A stretch of DNA of 64,000 nucleotides from UBA9926 sp023261215 (GCA_038136035.1 JAYPYV010000011.1:12645-76644); one strand, 5' to 3'; positions 53,480 to 63,345 are shown, numbered from the stretch's first letter. The notes: generated from the letters alone by a model not told the origin. A program made the numbers and translations.

Positions 53480-53980
53480 GTGCTGGTCGCCGCTGATTGG
53501 GTCATTTTGGTGATCGTGGGTGGGTCGTGTTTAATGGCACTCTTTCGCGGGCTCGTGCGTGAGGCATTAAGTCTTGGCAATTGGGTCCTGGCCGCGCTGC
53601 TCGCTCGAGGGTTTGCCGACGCCTTGTCCCAGGTACTTGCTGAGTGGATCGATACCGCTTCAATTCGTTATTTGATTGCGTTTTCGGTGTTGATGGCAGT
53701 CTCACTGATCATTGGCGGGCTGCTGATTAAGCTCATCGTGAAGCTGGTTCATGCGTCGGGTCTGGGCTTTGCTGACCGAGCGCTTGGCCTGGTTTTTGGT
53801 TTTGCTCGAGGCGTTCTTCTGGTGATGCTGGGGCTTGCCTTGCTGCGATATGGTCTTCCCATCCAGGAGGACGATTGGTGGCAAGCATCTCGGCTCGTGC
53901 CGATATTTAATGCGGGATTAGATTGGGTGCTGCCGAGGTTATTGGAGTATTCCGATGGCCTGACGAAATCCATCACCTAG
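53480..53980 (+). CDS. cvpA: CvpA family inner-membrane protein
   Basis: A 166-residue protein starting at GTG 53480 with a GGAGG ribosome site 6 bp upstream. Four hydrophobic helices are visible. DWVILVIVGGSCLMALFRGLVREALSL-type N-terminus and FADRALGLVFGFARG are CvpA family segments. CvpA is needed for colicin V production and envelope stress tolerance in E. coli; its mechanism is unclear. It is followed 11 bp later by purF. Confidence 0.92.
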   Translation: MLVAADWVILVIVGGSCLMALFRGLVREALSLGNWVLAALLARGFADALSQVLAEWIDTASIRYLIAFSVLMAVSLIIGGLLIKLIVKLVHASGLGFADRALGLVFGFARGVLLVMLGLALLRYGLPIQEDDWWQASRLVPIFNAGLDWVLPRLLEYSDGLTKSIT

Positions 53981-53991
53981 GGGGTGTATCG

Positions 53992-55500
53992 ATGTGTGGA
54001 ATAGCCGGTGCCGTTGGGCGAACCTCAGTGAGTGTAGACCTTTATGAGGCACTGTCTATGTTGCAGCATCGAGGCCAGGATGCTGCAGGCATCGTGACTT
54101 GCTCCGGAGATCGTCTGACCTTGCGAAAGGACAATGGTTTGGTTCGAGACGTCTTCAGCCAATCGCATATCGATGCCCTTGAGGGCTCTATGGGCATCGC
54201 CCATGTGCGCTATCCCACGGCTGGCAGTTCGAGCTCCGCTGAGGCGCAGCCCATGTACGTGAATTCCCCATTTGGCATTTGCATGGCTCACAACGGCAAC
54301 TTGATCAATGCCGATGACTTGAATGAGGAGCTGTTCAGATCTGATCGCCGCCACATTAATACGTCGAGTGATTCAGAAGTGCTGCTGAATGTCTTCGCAC
54401 ATGAGCTTCAGGCAGTTGCAGGACTTCGGCTGAAGCCAGAAGACGTCTTCAATGCGGTGGAGCGTGTCCATGAGCGCGCCGTGGGCGCTTATGCAGCACT
54501 GGCGTTGATTGCGGGCTATGGGTTGGTAGGTTTTCGAGATCCGAATGCCATTCGGCCGCTTATTATTGGTCAGAGAAAAGGCGAAGACGGACCAGAGTAT
54601 ATGATGGCCTCCGAGAGCGTTGTCCTGGATGTTTTGGGCTATCAGCCTATGGACAGCATTAAACCTGGCGAAGCGGTGTATATTGAAATGAACGGTCGGG
54701 TTCATCGCCGTCAATGCGCGAAGCGCCCCAGATATTCGCCCTGCATCTTTGAGTTTGTTTATCTCGCGAGACCAGACTCGATGATTGATGGAATCTCGGT
54801 CTACAAGGCCAGACTCAAGATGGGCGAGAAGTTGGCGGATAAAATCCTGAGACTCTGGCCCGACCACGACATCGATGTGGTGATTCCCATTCCGGACACA
54901 TCCGCCACCGCCGCGTTACCCATGGCGCATCGTCTCAATGTGAAGTATCGACAAGGGCTGATCAAGAATCGGTACATTGGGCGAACGTTTATTATGCCGG
55001 GGCAGTCCGAGCGCAAACGATCGGTTCGTCGAAAGTTGAATACCATCGAGCTTGAGTTCCGAGATAAAAACGTTCTGCTTGTGGATGATTCGATTGTTCG
55101 AGGAACAACCTCGAAACAAATTGTCCAAATGGCGCGAGATGCCGGGGCAAAAAAGGTTTACCTCGCGTCTGCTGCGCCGCCTGTGCGTTATCCCAACGTG
55201 TATGGCATCGATATGCCCGCGCCCTCTGAGTTTGTTGCGCATAAACTGTCAGAGGAAGAAGTCGCCGAGTACATCGGAGTGGATTGGTTGGTTTACCAGG
55301 ATTTGGCGGACCTTAAAGACTGTGCGTTGGGCATTAACCCAGCGGTACAGACCTTCGATTGCTCGGTATTCGATGGTGACTATGTCACCGGAGGGGTTGA
55401 TAAGGCCTACCTCGATCGCGTTGAATCGATCAGGAATGACGTCGCTAAGCAAGCGCGTGTGACGCCCAAAGAGATTATCGATCTCCATAATTATCAATAA
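53992..55500 (+). CDS. purF: Amidophosphoribosyltransferase
   Basis: A 502-residue enzyme; the ATG at 53992 places the nucleophilic Cys at residue 2 (MCGIAGAVG), as required after Met removal. RGQDAAGIVT, HVRYPTAGSSS and HNGNLINA belong to the N-terminal glutaminase, and LLVDDSIVRGTTSKQIV is the PRPP site of the C-terminal transferase. It makes phosphoribosylamine, the first step of purine synthesis. GGGGTG precedes the start. No propeptide is present. Confidence 0.96.
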   Translation: MCGIAGAVGRTSVSVDLYEALSMLQHRGQDAAGIVTCSGDRLTLRKDNGLVRDVFSQSHIDALEGSMGIAHVRYPTAGSSSSAEAQPMYVNSPFGICMAHNGNLINADDLNEELFRSDRRHINTSSDSEVLLNVFAHELQAVAGLRLKPEDVFNAVERVHERAVGAYAALALIAGYGLVGFRDPNAIRPLIIGQRKGEDGPEYMMASESVVLDVLGYQPMDSIKPGEAVYIEMNGRVHRRQCAKRPRYSPCIFEFVYLARPDSMIDGISVYKARLKMGEKLADKILRLWPDHDIDVVIPIPDTSATAALPMAHRLNVKYRQGLIKNRYIGRTFIMPGQSERKRSVRRKLNTIELEFRDKNVLLVDDSIVRGTTSKQIVQMARDAGAKKVYLASAAPPVRYPNVYGIDMPAPSEFVAHKLSEEEVAEYIGVDWLVYQDLADLKDCALGINPAVQTFDCSVFDGDYVTGGVDKAYLDRVESIRNDVAKQARVTPKEIIDLHNYQ

Positions 55501-55510
55501 GTGATCCGCG

Positions 55511-56428
55511 ATGCCCTCACCAATTCAACCGGTGGTCGACCAGCTGAATGACATTCTTCTGGGTAAGCCTGAACAGATCTGGCTCGCTGTGCTTGCACTC
55601 CTTGCGCGCGGGCACGTCTTGATCGAAGACTTGCCAGGCATGGGCAAAACAACCCTGGCCCAAGCGCTCTCGGCGGTGCTTGGACTGGCGCAAAAACGGG
55701 TGCAATTCACCGTCGACGTGATGCCGGGTGACGTCTTAGGTATGAATTACTGGGACGCGGCCACCCAAACTTTGGTGTGGAAAAATGGCCCGGTGTTTAC
55801 TGAAGTGTTGCTCGCCGATGAACTCAATCGAACCACGCCCAAGACTCAAGCGGCACTGCTTGAAGCTATGGAAGAGCGCCAAGTCACGGCTGACCACGTG
55901 ACTCATCGATTGCCTGAGCCTTTTTTTGTTATCGCCACGCAAAATCCTTTTTTCCAAACAGGGACTTATCCTTTACCTGAATCCCAACTGGATCGATTCT
56001 TGGTCAGTCTGTCGCTTGGCTACCCCGATAGCGACGCGGAAGTTCGGTTGCTGACTGAAGGCGATCGTCGATCTCGGATTCAGCAAATCGAGGCGGCCAC
56101 CGAGCCCAAAAAGGTGTCAGCGTTTCAGGCTGAAGTTGATCAAGTGCGTGTCAGCGAGACACTTGCAGACTACGTTTATCGGTTGGTTCAGCATTCTAGA
56201 ACATCGCCTCAGTGTCGGCTTGGGTTGTCCCCAAGGGGTGGCATGGCTCTCGTGACGGCTTCTCGAGCCAATGCTTGGATGGAAGGGCGGGATCACGTGC
56301 TCCCGAGCGATGTCCAGAGAGTGTTTGTTGCAGTGGCCAGCCACCGCTTGATCAGTGCGAGCCACGGACCAAGATCTGGCGTGGAACTCGCCGAGCAGCT
56401 GCTTAGTGAAGTGAATGTTGTAACCTGA
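55511..56428 (+). CDS. MoxR family AAA+ ATPase
   Basis: A 305-residue ATPase. Walker A is LPGMGKTTLAQAL (about residue 42), Walker B is VLLADELNRTTPKTQAAL, and ATQNPFFQTGTYPLPESQLDRF carries sensor 1 and an arginine finger. The small C-terminal lid ends near LSPRGGMAL. MoxR ATPases act with DUF58 and transglutaminase partners as maturation chaperones, and both are encoded directly after. It lies 10 bp after purF. Its client is unknown. Confidence 0.92.
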   Translation: MPSPIQPVVDQLNDILLGKPEQIWLAVLALLARGHVLIEDLPGMGKTTLAQALSAVLGLAQKRVQFTVDVMPGDVLGMNYWDAATQTLVWKNGPVFTEVLLADELNRTTPKTQAALLEAMEERQVTADHVTHRLPEPFFVIATQNPFFQTGTYPLPESQLDRFLVSLSLGYPDSDAEVRLLTEGDRRSRIQQIEAATEPKKVSAFQAEVDQVRVSETLADYVYRLVQHSRTSPQCRLGLSPRGGMALVTASRANAWMEGRDHVLPSDVQRVFVAVASHRLISASHGPRSGVELAEQLLSEVNVVT

Positions 56429-56429
56429 C

Positions 56430-57401
56430 ATGAGCCAGTGGATTGACCGCGTTCAGGAAAGTCCTCGTTTCGCGCGATGGCTCAACCGGCGTGTGCCACC
56501 TACGCCATCTCATACGCTAGGGCTCAACAATATTTTTATTGTCCCCACTGGGCAGGGGTTCTTGTTTGTTCTCTGCGCACTGGTGGTGTGGGTTGCCGGT
56601 ATCAACTATCAAAACACGCTCATGCTCGCATTGGCGTTTTATATGTTCGCTATGTTCCTCGTGGTCATGGTCCAGACCTATCAAAATCTGGCCGGACTGA
56701 CGCTGACACTATCCCCGCCATCTCTCGTTGAAGTGGGCCAGCGAGATTTTTCGACGCTCATGGCAACCAGTTCCCATGATCATCATGCCATTGACTGTGC
56801 CTACCCAAGAGAGATGCCGCGGCTCCTCGAAGTCGAGAGGCGCAAGCAAAACACCATCCAAGTACCTATTTGCCCCTCAAAACGAGGGGTGTTTAATCCA
56901 GGACGGCTGCGCCTCGAAACACGGTATCCTCAAGGGCTGTTTCGAGCTTGGTCTTTGATTGAGTTTTCAAATCACAGCCTCGCTTACCCCAGTCCGGTAC
57001 AAGATGAATTACCTGAACCAGAACGATCCGAAGGAACTCTGGAGTCGGCAAGGCCCAGTTGGGCGCGAAGTGATGCCAAGGTTGGAGCAAAGATCTATCA
57101 GCCGGGTGACGACACGCGAACCATTGATTGGCGAGTGAGTGCTCGATTTTCAGGGCTCTATGTCAAAGAATTTGAAGCGCCCGTTGCGCATCAAAGAACG
57201 CTCTCTTGGGAGGATTATCCTTTTCTAACCTTCGAGGCGGCACTTCAGCGTTTGGCTTATTGGGCGATTGAATTGACGCACCGAGAGCTAGACTTTTCCC
57301 TCGTCCTTCCGGGCAGGATGCTGCCTCGTTCGCAAGGCGAGCGACACCTTGAGCAAGCACTGGGGCTCCTAGCTGTTGCGGAAGAGAAGAGCAGCCTATG
57401 A
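56430..57401 (+). CDS. DUF58 domain-containing membrane protein
   Basis: A 323-residue protein with two N-terminal membrane helices (about residues 35-75: FLFVLCALVVWVAG and MLALAFYMFAMFLVVMV) and the DUF58 signature GDDTRTIDWRVSARFSGLYVKEFE-like segment near residue 230 (read as short blocks DDTRTIDWRVSAR and LYVKEFE). DUF58 proteins form a group with MoxR ATPases. Start follows the moxR stop by 1 bp; stop overlaps the transglutaminase gene (ATGA). The function is not established. Confidence 0.9.
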   Translation: MSQWIDRVQESPRFARWLNRRVPPTPSHTLGLNNIFIVPTGQGFLFVLCALVVWVAGINYQNTLMLALAFYMFAMFLVVMVQTYQNLAGLTLTLSPPSLVEVGQRDFSTLMATSSHDHHAIDCAYPREMPRLLEVERRKQNTIQVPICPSKRGVFNPGRLRLETRYPQGLFRAWSLIEFSNHSLAYPSPVQDELPEPERSEGTLESARPSWARSDAKVGAKIYQPGDDTRTIDWRVSARFSGLYVKEFEAPVAHQRTLSWEDYPFLTFEAALQRLAYWAIELTHRELDFSLVLPGRMLPRSQGERHLEQALGLLAVAEEKSSL

Positions 57402-59419
57402 TGCTCAGCGGAATCAAGGTCCAAAGCCTCATGGCTTTGCAAGTGGTCCTGCTCCTGCCGCTCTGGAGGCTATTTCCAATCTGGGTGGCCTTGATCAGCT
57501 GTGCCGCAATGCTCGATCGTCTTCTGGTCACGCAAGGCATGAAGAAGACCAGTTCCTCTTTTTGGAAGGTCGGTTGGGTCCTTATCGCGAGCATCGCACT
57601 CGTTCTTGAATATCAAAGTCTGCTCCTAATTGAACCCTGGGTCGCGCTCCTAATGCTGATGTATGCCTCGAAGTCGCTTGAGTTGAATCAGACGAGAGAT
57701 GCCTTCCAAATTTTACATTTGAGTTACATCGTGATGATGGCCCAGTTTCTTTATGATCAATCGATGTTGGCTGCACTTTACGCATTGCTGGGCATCGCCC
57801 TGACAACTTTGGTGTCGGTTCAGGTCAACAGCGCCAGGGTCATTCGCCCACAGGCACTGATCGGTCGAGGCGCGAAAATCTTAGCGCTCGCGTTTCCAGC
57901 ATTCTTGGTGCTGTTCCTTTTTTTGCCGAGACTTCCGCCCCTGTGGGCCGTACCCCAACCTTCGATGTCGGCGAAGACCGGCTTGTCGGATCGGCTCTCG
58001 ATGGGGTCGATCGGGCGGTTGATCGAAGATGACACGCTCGCCCTGCGGGTCGCGTTCGATGGTCTCACCCCGCCGCTGGCGACTCGCTATATCCGCGCTT
58101 ATACACTCACGGAATTTGATGGGCGCACCTGGCAAATCGACCAAGCGGCGAAGCGCCTATCTCGGCGGTGGCAAGCCGCGGAGGATCAGAGCCTGGGTTA
58201 CCAGCTGATCTTAGAACCCAACGGATTAAACGTTTTGCCTTACTTGGAGTATCTCGATGGTGTTTACCCACTTGGGGTTCAAAGGTTGAGCGATGATCGT
58301 CTTCGCGCGCGGGCGCCCTTCAATCAACGAGCGCAATTTTCCCTCAATTATCGTGAGACGCGTGAAGTTGCTTCATCACTGACTTCTACAGAACGTGAGC
58401 GGTTGACCGCGATTGATCCGAAGAACCATCCTCGACTGGTCTCCTGGATCGAGGCGCAGGCGATGGATCGTCAGTCACCGGGGGAGCGAATTCGCACGTT
58501 ACGGCGATTTTTTCTAGAGGGCGAGTTCCGCTACTCGCTAACCCCACCAAGGGCTCTGGGCGATCCTGTCGATGATTTTCTGTTCGTCACGCGCTCAGGA
58601 TTTTGCGAGCACTTTGCCAGCGCCATGGCGGCCATGGCACGCTTGTCGGACCTTCCGGCTCGAGTTGTCACGGGTTATCAAGGAGGACGCTACAACGAGA
58701 TGGGTGGTTACGTTGAGTTCCGTCAATACGATGCGCATGCGTGGGTTGAAATTTGGATCGAAGGCGAGGGTTGGCGTCGAGTGGACCCAACGACTTTTGT
58801 TTCACCGGAGCGGATTAACGAGGGATTGCAAGCATTGAGTCAGTTGCCCGGGTTTCAAAACGCAAATTGGGCCTGGTATCGGCGTCTTGATGGTGTCTTG
58901 GCGGCTGAGTTTGTCCTTACGCTCACAGCGATCCAACACTATTGGGATCAGCGGGTATTGAACTTTGATCGGGACGATCAGGTGAACCTTGTTCGCTGGT
59001 TCTCACCCGAGTTGGATGCGAGTGATACCGTTCACATTGCATTAGGGGCTCTGATCGTTTTGTTTGTCGTGATCGCTTTTTTTGAGAGCTTGCGAGGCGC
59101 GAATCGACGCGCCGTATCGACGGCTGCACTTGATCGTCTCGCGATCCTCCGAGGCGCAAGATGGATTGAGCCGCGGGCATCGCTTCTGGCGACGCAACCC
59201 ATCGATCGACTTTTGACGATGATCCCTTCGGGTCCCGCCTCTAACTTGCTCGAGAGCATCATTGCCGACTATCAGGCGGTTTACTATGCCGGACGAGAGA
59301 TCTCGAGACGAGAATTTCGGCTGCGCATCGTGCGTTGGCAGTGGTTGGCTATTCGACTCAGGCTTCGTCGGCTTGCCAGCCCTCTGTTCTTTATGACCTC
59401 CGAAGCCAGGATGCGCTAG
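57398..59419 (+). CDS. TgpA-like membrane transglutaminase (DUF3488 and transglutaminase domains)
   Basis: A 673-residue protein. The first 180 residues hold about six membrane helices (DUF3488). A periplasmic region has the transglutaminase triad: Cys in RSGFCEHFASA (about residue 403), His in YDAHAWVEIW (about 447) and Asp in WRRVDPTT (about 462). A further membrane helix (about 548-567) precedes a cytoplasmic DUF4129-like tail. In Pseudomonas aeruginosa the homologue TgpA is essential; its periplasmic substrate is unknown. The MoxR-DUF58-TgpA order is conserved. Its stop overlaps the convergent GNAT stop (shared CTAG). Confidence 0.92.
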   Translation: MMLSGIKVQSLMALQVVLLLPLWRLFPIWVALISCAAMLDRLLVTQGMKKTSSSFWKVGWVLIASIALVLEYQSLLLIEPWVALLMLMYASKSLELNQTRDAFQILHLSYIVMMAQFLYDQSMLAALYALLGIALTTLVSVQVNSARVIRPQALIGRGAKILALAFPAFLVLFLFLPRLPPLWAVPQPSMSAKTGLSDRLSMGSIGRLIEDDTLALRVAFDGLTPPLATRYIRAYTLTEFDGRTWQIDQAAKRLSRRWQAAEDQSLGYQLILEPNGLNVLPYLEYLDGVYPLGVQRLSDDRLRARAPFNQRAQFSLNYRETREVASSLTSTERERLTAIDPKNHPRLVSWIEAQAMDRQSPGERIRTLRRFFLEGEFRYSLTPPRALGDPVDDFLFVTRSGFCEHFASAMAAMARLSDLPARVVTGYQGGRYNEMGGYVEFRQYDAHAWVEIWIEGEGWRRVDPTTFVSPERINEGLQALSQLPGFQNANWAWYRRLDGVLAAEFVLTLTAIQHYWDQRVLNFDRDDQVNLVRWFSPELDASDTVHIALGALIVLFVVIAFFESLRGANRRAVSTAALDRLAILRGARWIEPRASLLATQPIDRLLTMIPSGPASNLLESIIADYQAVYYAGREISRREFRLRIVRWQWLAIRLRLRRLASPLFFMTSEARMR

Positions 59420-59895
59420 TTCAAGGGGTTTACCATGATCAAGACTGCTTCACCATTGACTCGCCTTAGATCCAATGGGCGCCAACCGAGATCTTTGTAG
59501 AGACCCCCGCTTAGGTGTTCCGTCTGAAGATAGAGCTGAGGCAGGTGTCTGCGTTTCGCGAGCTCAATCATATGCGCTGTCAGTCGGTGCGCAATGCCTT
59601 GCCCCCGGTGGGCAGGTGCAACATAAACACTCCCCAACCAGCAGCGATAGTTGGGATAGCATTCTGTCAGCTCGTGCTCTTTCAACGCTGCCGTGGCAAC
59701 AGGGTATCCACTCAGGTAGGCGATTACGTCGAGCGGTAGGTGATGCCTACCCAGCGTCGCCTTAAAATCTTGGGTGAAAGTCGGAAGATCGCCCATGCTT
59801 GCGTGCCAATGGCTGTGCCACCACGACATCACGAGGGGTACGTCCTCCGGGCGGTCGGCTAAATAGTGATACTCGAGTTCGGGCATGGGGTGCAC
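59416..59895 (-). CDS. GNAT family N-acetyltransferase
   Basis: A 159-residue acetyltransferase. The acetyl-CoA loop is VYVAPAHRGQGIAHRLTAHM near residue 92, and LYLQTEHLSGGLYKDLGWRP completes the GNAT core. The start may be ATG 59895 or ATG 59886. The substrate is unknown. It converges with the tgpA-like gene, sharing 4 bp, and is followed upstream by a space containing the acnB hairpin. No operon partner is visible. Confidence 0.8.
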   Translation of the reverse strand: MHPMPELEYHYLADRPEDVPLVMSWWHSHWHASMGDLPTFTQDFKATLGRHHLPLDVIAYLSGYPVATAALKEHELTECYPNYRCWLGSVYVAPAHRGQGIAHRLTAHMIELAKRRHLPQLYLQTEHLSGGLYKDLGWRPLDLRRVNGEAVLIMVNPLN

Positions 59896-59993
59896 GCTTT
59901 CCTCTTGGTGGACCGATGTTTAGAGAACGTCCTCACCCAGATGGGGGCAAAGAAAAGGCGGTTTGCAGCTAGGGATAGCAGGCCGACCGCGCT

Positions 59994-60015
59994 CGCGCGC
60001 CTCCAGAGGCGCGCG
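59994..60015 (-). terminator. Strong GC hairpin after acnB (no T-tract)
   Basis: CGCGCGCCTC (59994-60003) and GAGGCGCGCG (60006-60015) are exact reverse complements separated by CA, 12 bp beyond the acnB stop on the minus strand. No T-run follows on that strand, so it may stabilise the 3' end or act with Rho rather than terminate alone. Confidence 0.45.
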
Positions 60016-60027
60016 GCGAGGGTAAGA

Positions 60028-62598
60028 CTAGACCGTGACGACGTTGACTGCGGGGATTAAGGCTTGATCCGCGGCGTTTTGAAAAGACGCAATTTCGTTG
60101 AAATTGAGATACCGATAGATGTCATCAGCGAGGGTATCGAGTTCTGCCGCATGGGCAAGATACTCTTCAACGGATGGCAGTCGACCCAGAATGCTTGCGA
60201 CCGCCGCCAATTCGGCAGAGGCGAGAAAGACATCAGCGCCATCGCCTAATCGATTCGGGAAGTTTCGAGTCGACGTTGAAACAGCGGTTGTATTGGGCGC
60301 AATCCGGGCTTGGTTCCCCATACACAGAGAACAGCCAGGCATCTCGGTTCGTGCGCCAGCTTGAGCGAACACGTTGTAGACGCCTTCCTCCATCAGTTGA
60401 TGCTGGTCCATTTTTGTGGGTGGAGAGATCCAAAGACGAGTCGGAATCGACTTGGCGTTCCCCAGCATTTTCGCAGCGGCTCGGAAGTGACCGATATTGG
60501 TCATGCACGAGCCGATAAACACTTCATCGATTTGTCGACCCGCGACTTCGGACAGTGGTCGAACATCATCAGGGTCATTTGGGCATGCGAGCAAAGGCTC
60601 TTTGATCTCGTTCAAATCAATTTCAATGACCTCGAAGTACTCCGCATCTTCATCAGGTGCCATAAGCTCTGGGTGAGCAAGCCAGCCTTCCATTGCCTCG
60701 ATTCGGCGAGCCAGGGTCCGCTCATCCCCATAGCCCTCGCTGATCATCCACTTAAGTAGCGTGACATTAGAAGTCAGATATTCTCTGATGGGCGCTTCGC
60801 CTAGCCGAATGGTGCAGCCGCCAGCCGAACGCTCGGCAGACGCATCGCTAATCTCAAAGGCTTGCTCGACCTTGAGGTTGGGCAGGCCCTCAATTTCTAG
60901 AATACGGCCACTGAAGACATTCTTTTTACCCTCTTTCTCAACGGTCAAAAGACCTCGCTGGATCGCGGCGTAAGGAATGGCATTGACGAGATCTCGGAGG
61001 GTGATACCCGGCTGCATCTCACCTTTAAATCGTACTAAAACGGATTCGGGCATATCGAGTGGCATGACGCCCAGTGCGGCAGCGAACGCGACTAAGCCTG
61101 AGCCAGCGGGAAAACTGATGCCAATAGGAAACCGCGTGTGGGAGTCACCGCCCGTTCCCACGGTATCCGGCAATAACATTCTGTTGAGCCATGAGTGAAT
61201 GATGCCATCACCCGGCCTCAGCGATACACCGCCGCGATTGCGAATGAAGTCTGGCAATTGGTGCTGAGTTTCAATATCCACGGGCTTGGGGTAAGCCGCG
61301 GTATGACAAAACGATTGCATGACGAGATCGGCGGAAAAGCCCAGGCAGGCGAGCTCCTTAAGCTCATCTCGGGTCATGGGGCCTGTCGTGTCCTGCGAGC
61401 CCACGGTGGTCATTTTGGGTTCACAATACTGACCGGGTCGAACCCCAGGCACACCACACGCCCGACCGACCATTTTTTGAGCCAGGGTGAAGCCTTTATC
61501 TGATGCGCTTGCGGGCGCAGCAAGCGTGAAAACGTCCGAGGCGCCGAGACCAAGGGCTTCTCGCGCGCGTTGGGTCAGGCCTCGGCCAATAATGAGCGGA
61601 ATCCGGCCGCCGGCGCGAACTTCATCCAGGATGACGTCACTTGCGAGCTCGAATGTACTGATCACATCGCCCGACTCGTTGCGAATGACACCTTCGAACG
61701 GGTGAAGCGTAATGACATCGCCCATGTTCATCTTGCTGACGTCGCATTCAATCGGCAGGGCGCCGGCATCTTCCATGGTGTTGAAGAAAATCGGTGCAAT
61801 CTTGCCACCGAGGACGAAACCGCCATCACGCTTGTTTGGAATGTGCGGAATGTCATCACCCATATGCCACAGGACAGAGTTAGTTGCGGACTTGCGCGAG
61901 GACCCTGTGCCGACCACGTCGCCAACATAGACCAGGGGGTGCCCCTTCGCCTTGAGCGTTTCAATGGTGCCCAGCGCATCATCCATGCGTTTGTTCAACA
62001 TCGACAACGCGTGCAATGGAATATCGGGTCGACTCCATGCATCGCCGGCCGGTGAGAGGTCATCGGTGTTGGTCTCGCCCTCGACCATAAAAACAGTCAA
62101 TTGGATGGCATCAGCCAGGGCCGGTCGGCTGGTGAACCATTCGGCATCAGCCCAAGACTGAAGGACACGGGCGGCCTGCGAGTTGGTTTTTGACTTTTCC
62201 ACAACGTCATGGAACGCATCAAACATCAGCAGCGTTTTGCTCAGCGCGTCGGCAGCGGTTTCAGCCACTTCGGGCGCATCAAGCAGTTCGATTAATGGTG
62301 AAATGTTATAGCCGCCGAGCATGGTGCCGAGTAATTCAGTGGCATGCCGAGCATCAATGAGCGGTGAAGTGGTTTCGCCTTTGGCGAGGGCGGCTAAGAA
62401 TGCGGCCTTTACGTAGGCCGCCTCATCAACGCCTGCCGGTACGCGATTCGTGATCAAATCCAAGAGGAAAGCCTCTTCTCCAGCGGGCGGATCGCGGAGT
62501 AACTTCACCAATTCATTCACTTGATCGGCGTTAAGTGGCTTGGGCACGATGCCTTCGTGGGCGCGTTCTTCCACATGATTGCGATAAGCTTCTAGCAC
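60028..62598 (-). CDS. acnB: Aconitate hydratase B
   Basis: An 856-residue bifunctional aconitase / 2-methylisocitrate dehydratase. GTG 62598 is chosen because VLEAYRNHVEERAHEGI aligns with the AcnB N-terminus and GAGGGG lies just upstream; a GTG at 62646 would add 16 residues. The N-terminal HEAT-like domain (residues 1-160) is AcnB-specific. The swivel domain has VGDVVGTGSSRKSATNSV. The [4Fe-4S] cysteines are in FIGSCMTNIG and PGCSLCMGNQ. It interconverts citrate and isocitrate, complementing the TCA block 20 kb to the left. It diverges from miaE. Confidence 0.96.
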   Translation of the reverse strand: MLEAYRNHVEERAHEGIVPKPLNADQVNELVKLLRDPPAGEEAFLLDLITNRVPAGVDEAAYVKAAFLAALAKGETTSPLIDARHATELLGTMLGGYNISPLIELLDAPEVAETAADALSKTLLMFDAFHDVVEKSKTNSQAARVLQSWADAEWFTSRPALADAIQLTVFMVEGETNTDDLSPAGDAWSRPDIPLHALSMLNKRMDDALGTIETLKAKGHPLVYVGDVVGTGSSRKSATNSVLWHMGDDIPHIPNKRDGGFVLGGKIAPIFFNTMEDAGALPIECDVSKMNMGDVITLHPFEGVIRNESGDVISTFELASDVILDEVRAGGRIPLIIGRGLTQRAREALGLGASDVFTLAAPASASDKGFTLAQKMVGRACGVPGVRPGQYCEPKMTTVGSQDTTGPMTRDELKELACLGFSADLVMQSFCHTAAYPKPVDIETQHQLPDFIRNRGGVSLRPGDGIIHSWLNRMLLPDTVGTGGDSHTRFPIGISFPAGSGLVAFAAALGVMPLDMPESVLVRFKGEMQPGITLRDLVNAIPYAAIQRGLLTVEKEGKKNVFSGRILEIEGLPNLKVEQAFEISDASAERSAGGCTIRLGEAPIREYLTSNVTLLKWMISEGYGDERTLARRIEAMEGWLAHPELMAPDEDAEYFEVIEIDLNEIKEPLLACPNDPDDVRPLSEVAGRQIDEVFIGSCMTNIGHFRAAAKMLGNAKSIPTRLWISPPTKMDQHQLMEEGVYNVFAQAGARTEMPGCSLCMGNQARIAPNTTAVSTSTRNFPNRLGDGADVFLASAELAAVASILGRLPSVEEYLAHAAELDTLADDIYRYLNFNEIASFQNAADQALIPAVNVVTV

Positions 62599-62715
62599 AG
62601 GATCCCCTCGTCTGGTGTTGGTGATGAGCCCCCGAGTTTTGTCCACAAGAATCGGGTTGGGGGGCGATTAGAACGGTTGCGGATAATACACTAAACTGCC
62701 GCCAAAATTAAGGTA

Positions 62716-63345
62716 ATGCAGCCAGCCTCAGCCATGAAATACGCCGATTTAACCTTGGTTCCCACGCCGGATGCCTGGCTTCAAGCAGCCAGCAAGCAGG
62801 TTGACCTTTTGCTGATCGACCACGCAAATTGTGAGAAGAAGGCGGCTTCAACCGCGCTGAATTTGATGTACCGCTATGTGGACGATAGTGAGTTGTTGCT
62901 GAAGTTGTCAGCCCTGGCGAGAGAGGAGCTGCGACATTTCGAACAAGTGGTGGCTGTCATGGATGCACGCAGCATTCCCTACGTGCAGCTCTCATCAGCG
63001 CGTTACGCTGGCGAGCTAAGAAAGCTCGTTCGAACCCAAGAACCGGCGCGGCTGGTTGATCTAATGATTGTGAGTGGCGTGGTCGAAGCTCGGAGCTGTG
63101 AGCGGTTTGAACGTCTAATGGCAGTGCTGGATGAAGAATTGGCGTCTTTTTATCGGAGTCTTTGGCGCTCCGAGGCGAGACACTGTGGCGATTATTTGAC
63201 CTTCGCAGAAGCGCGAGACCCCAGCGGTTTTGCGGCCAAACTTGCCGAGGTCTTGGCCTGTGATGAGGCCTTGATTACCGCGGAGGACGATGAGTTTCGG
63301 TTTCATTCAGGCATTCCTCGGTGCGCTTCCGAGGGCATCCACTAA
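62716..63345 (+). CDS. miaE: tRNA-(ms2io6A37) hydroxylase MiaE
   Basis: A 209-residue di-iron protein of the ferritin-like fold. The iron ligands sit in DHANCEKKAA, REELRHFEQV, GVVEARSCERF and SEARHCGDY, two ExxH-type pairs. MiaE hydroxylates the isopentenyl group of ms2i6A at position 37 of tRNAs reading UNN codons, using O2. ATG 62716 has AAGG a few bases upstream; ATG 62734 would start at MKYADL. It diverges from acnB and converges with lpxH. Confidence 0.9.
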   Translation: MQPASAMKYADLTLVPTPDAWLQAASKQVDLLLIDHANCEKKAASTALNLMYRYVDDSELLLKLSALAREELRHFEQVVAVMDARSIPYVQLSSARYAGELRKLVRTQEPARLVDLMIVSGVVEARSCERFERLMAVLDEELASFYRSLWRSEARHCGDYLTFAEARDPSGFAAKLAEVLACDEALITAEDDEFRFHSGIPRCASEGIH

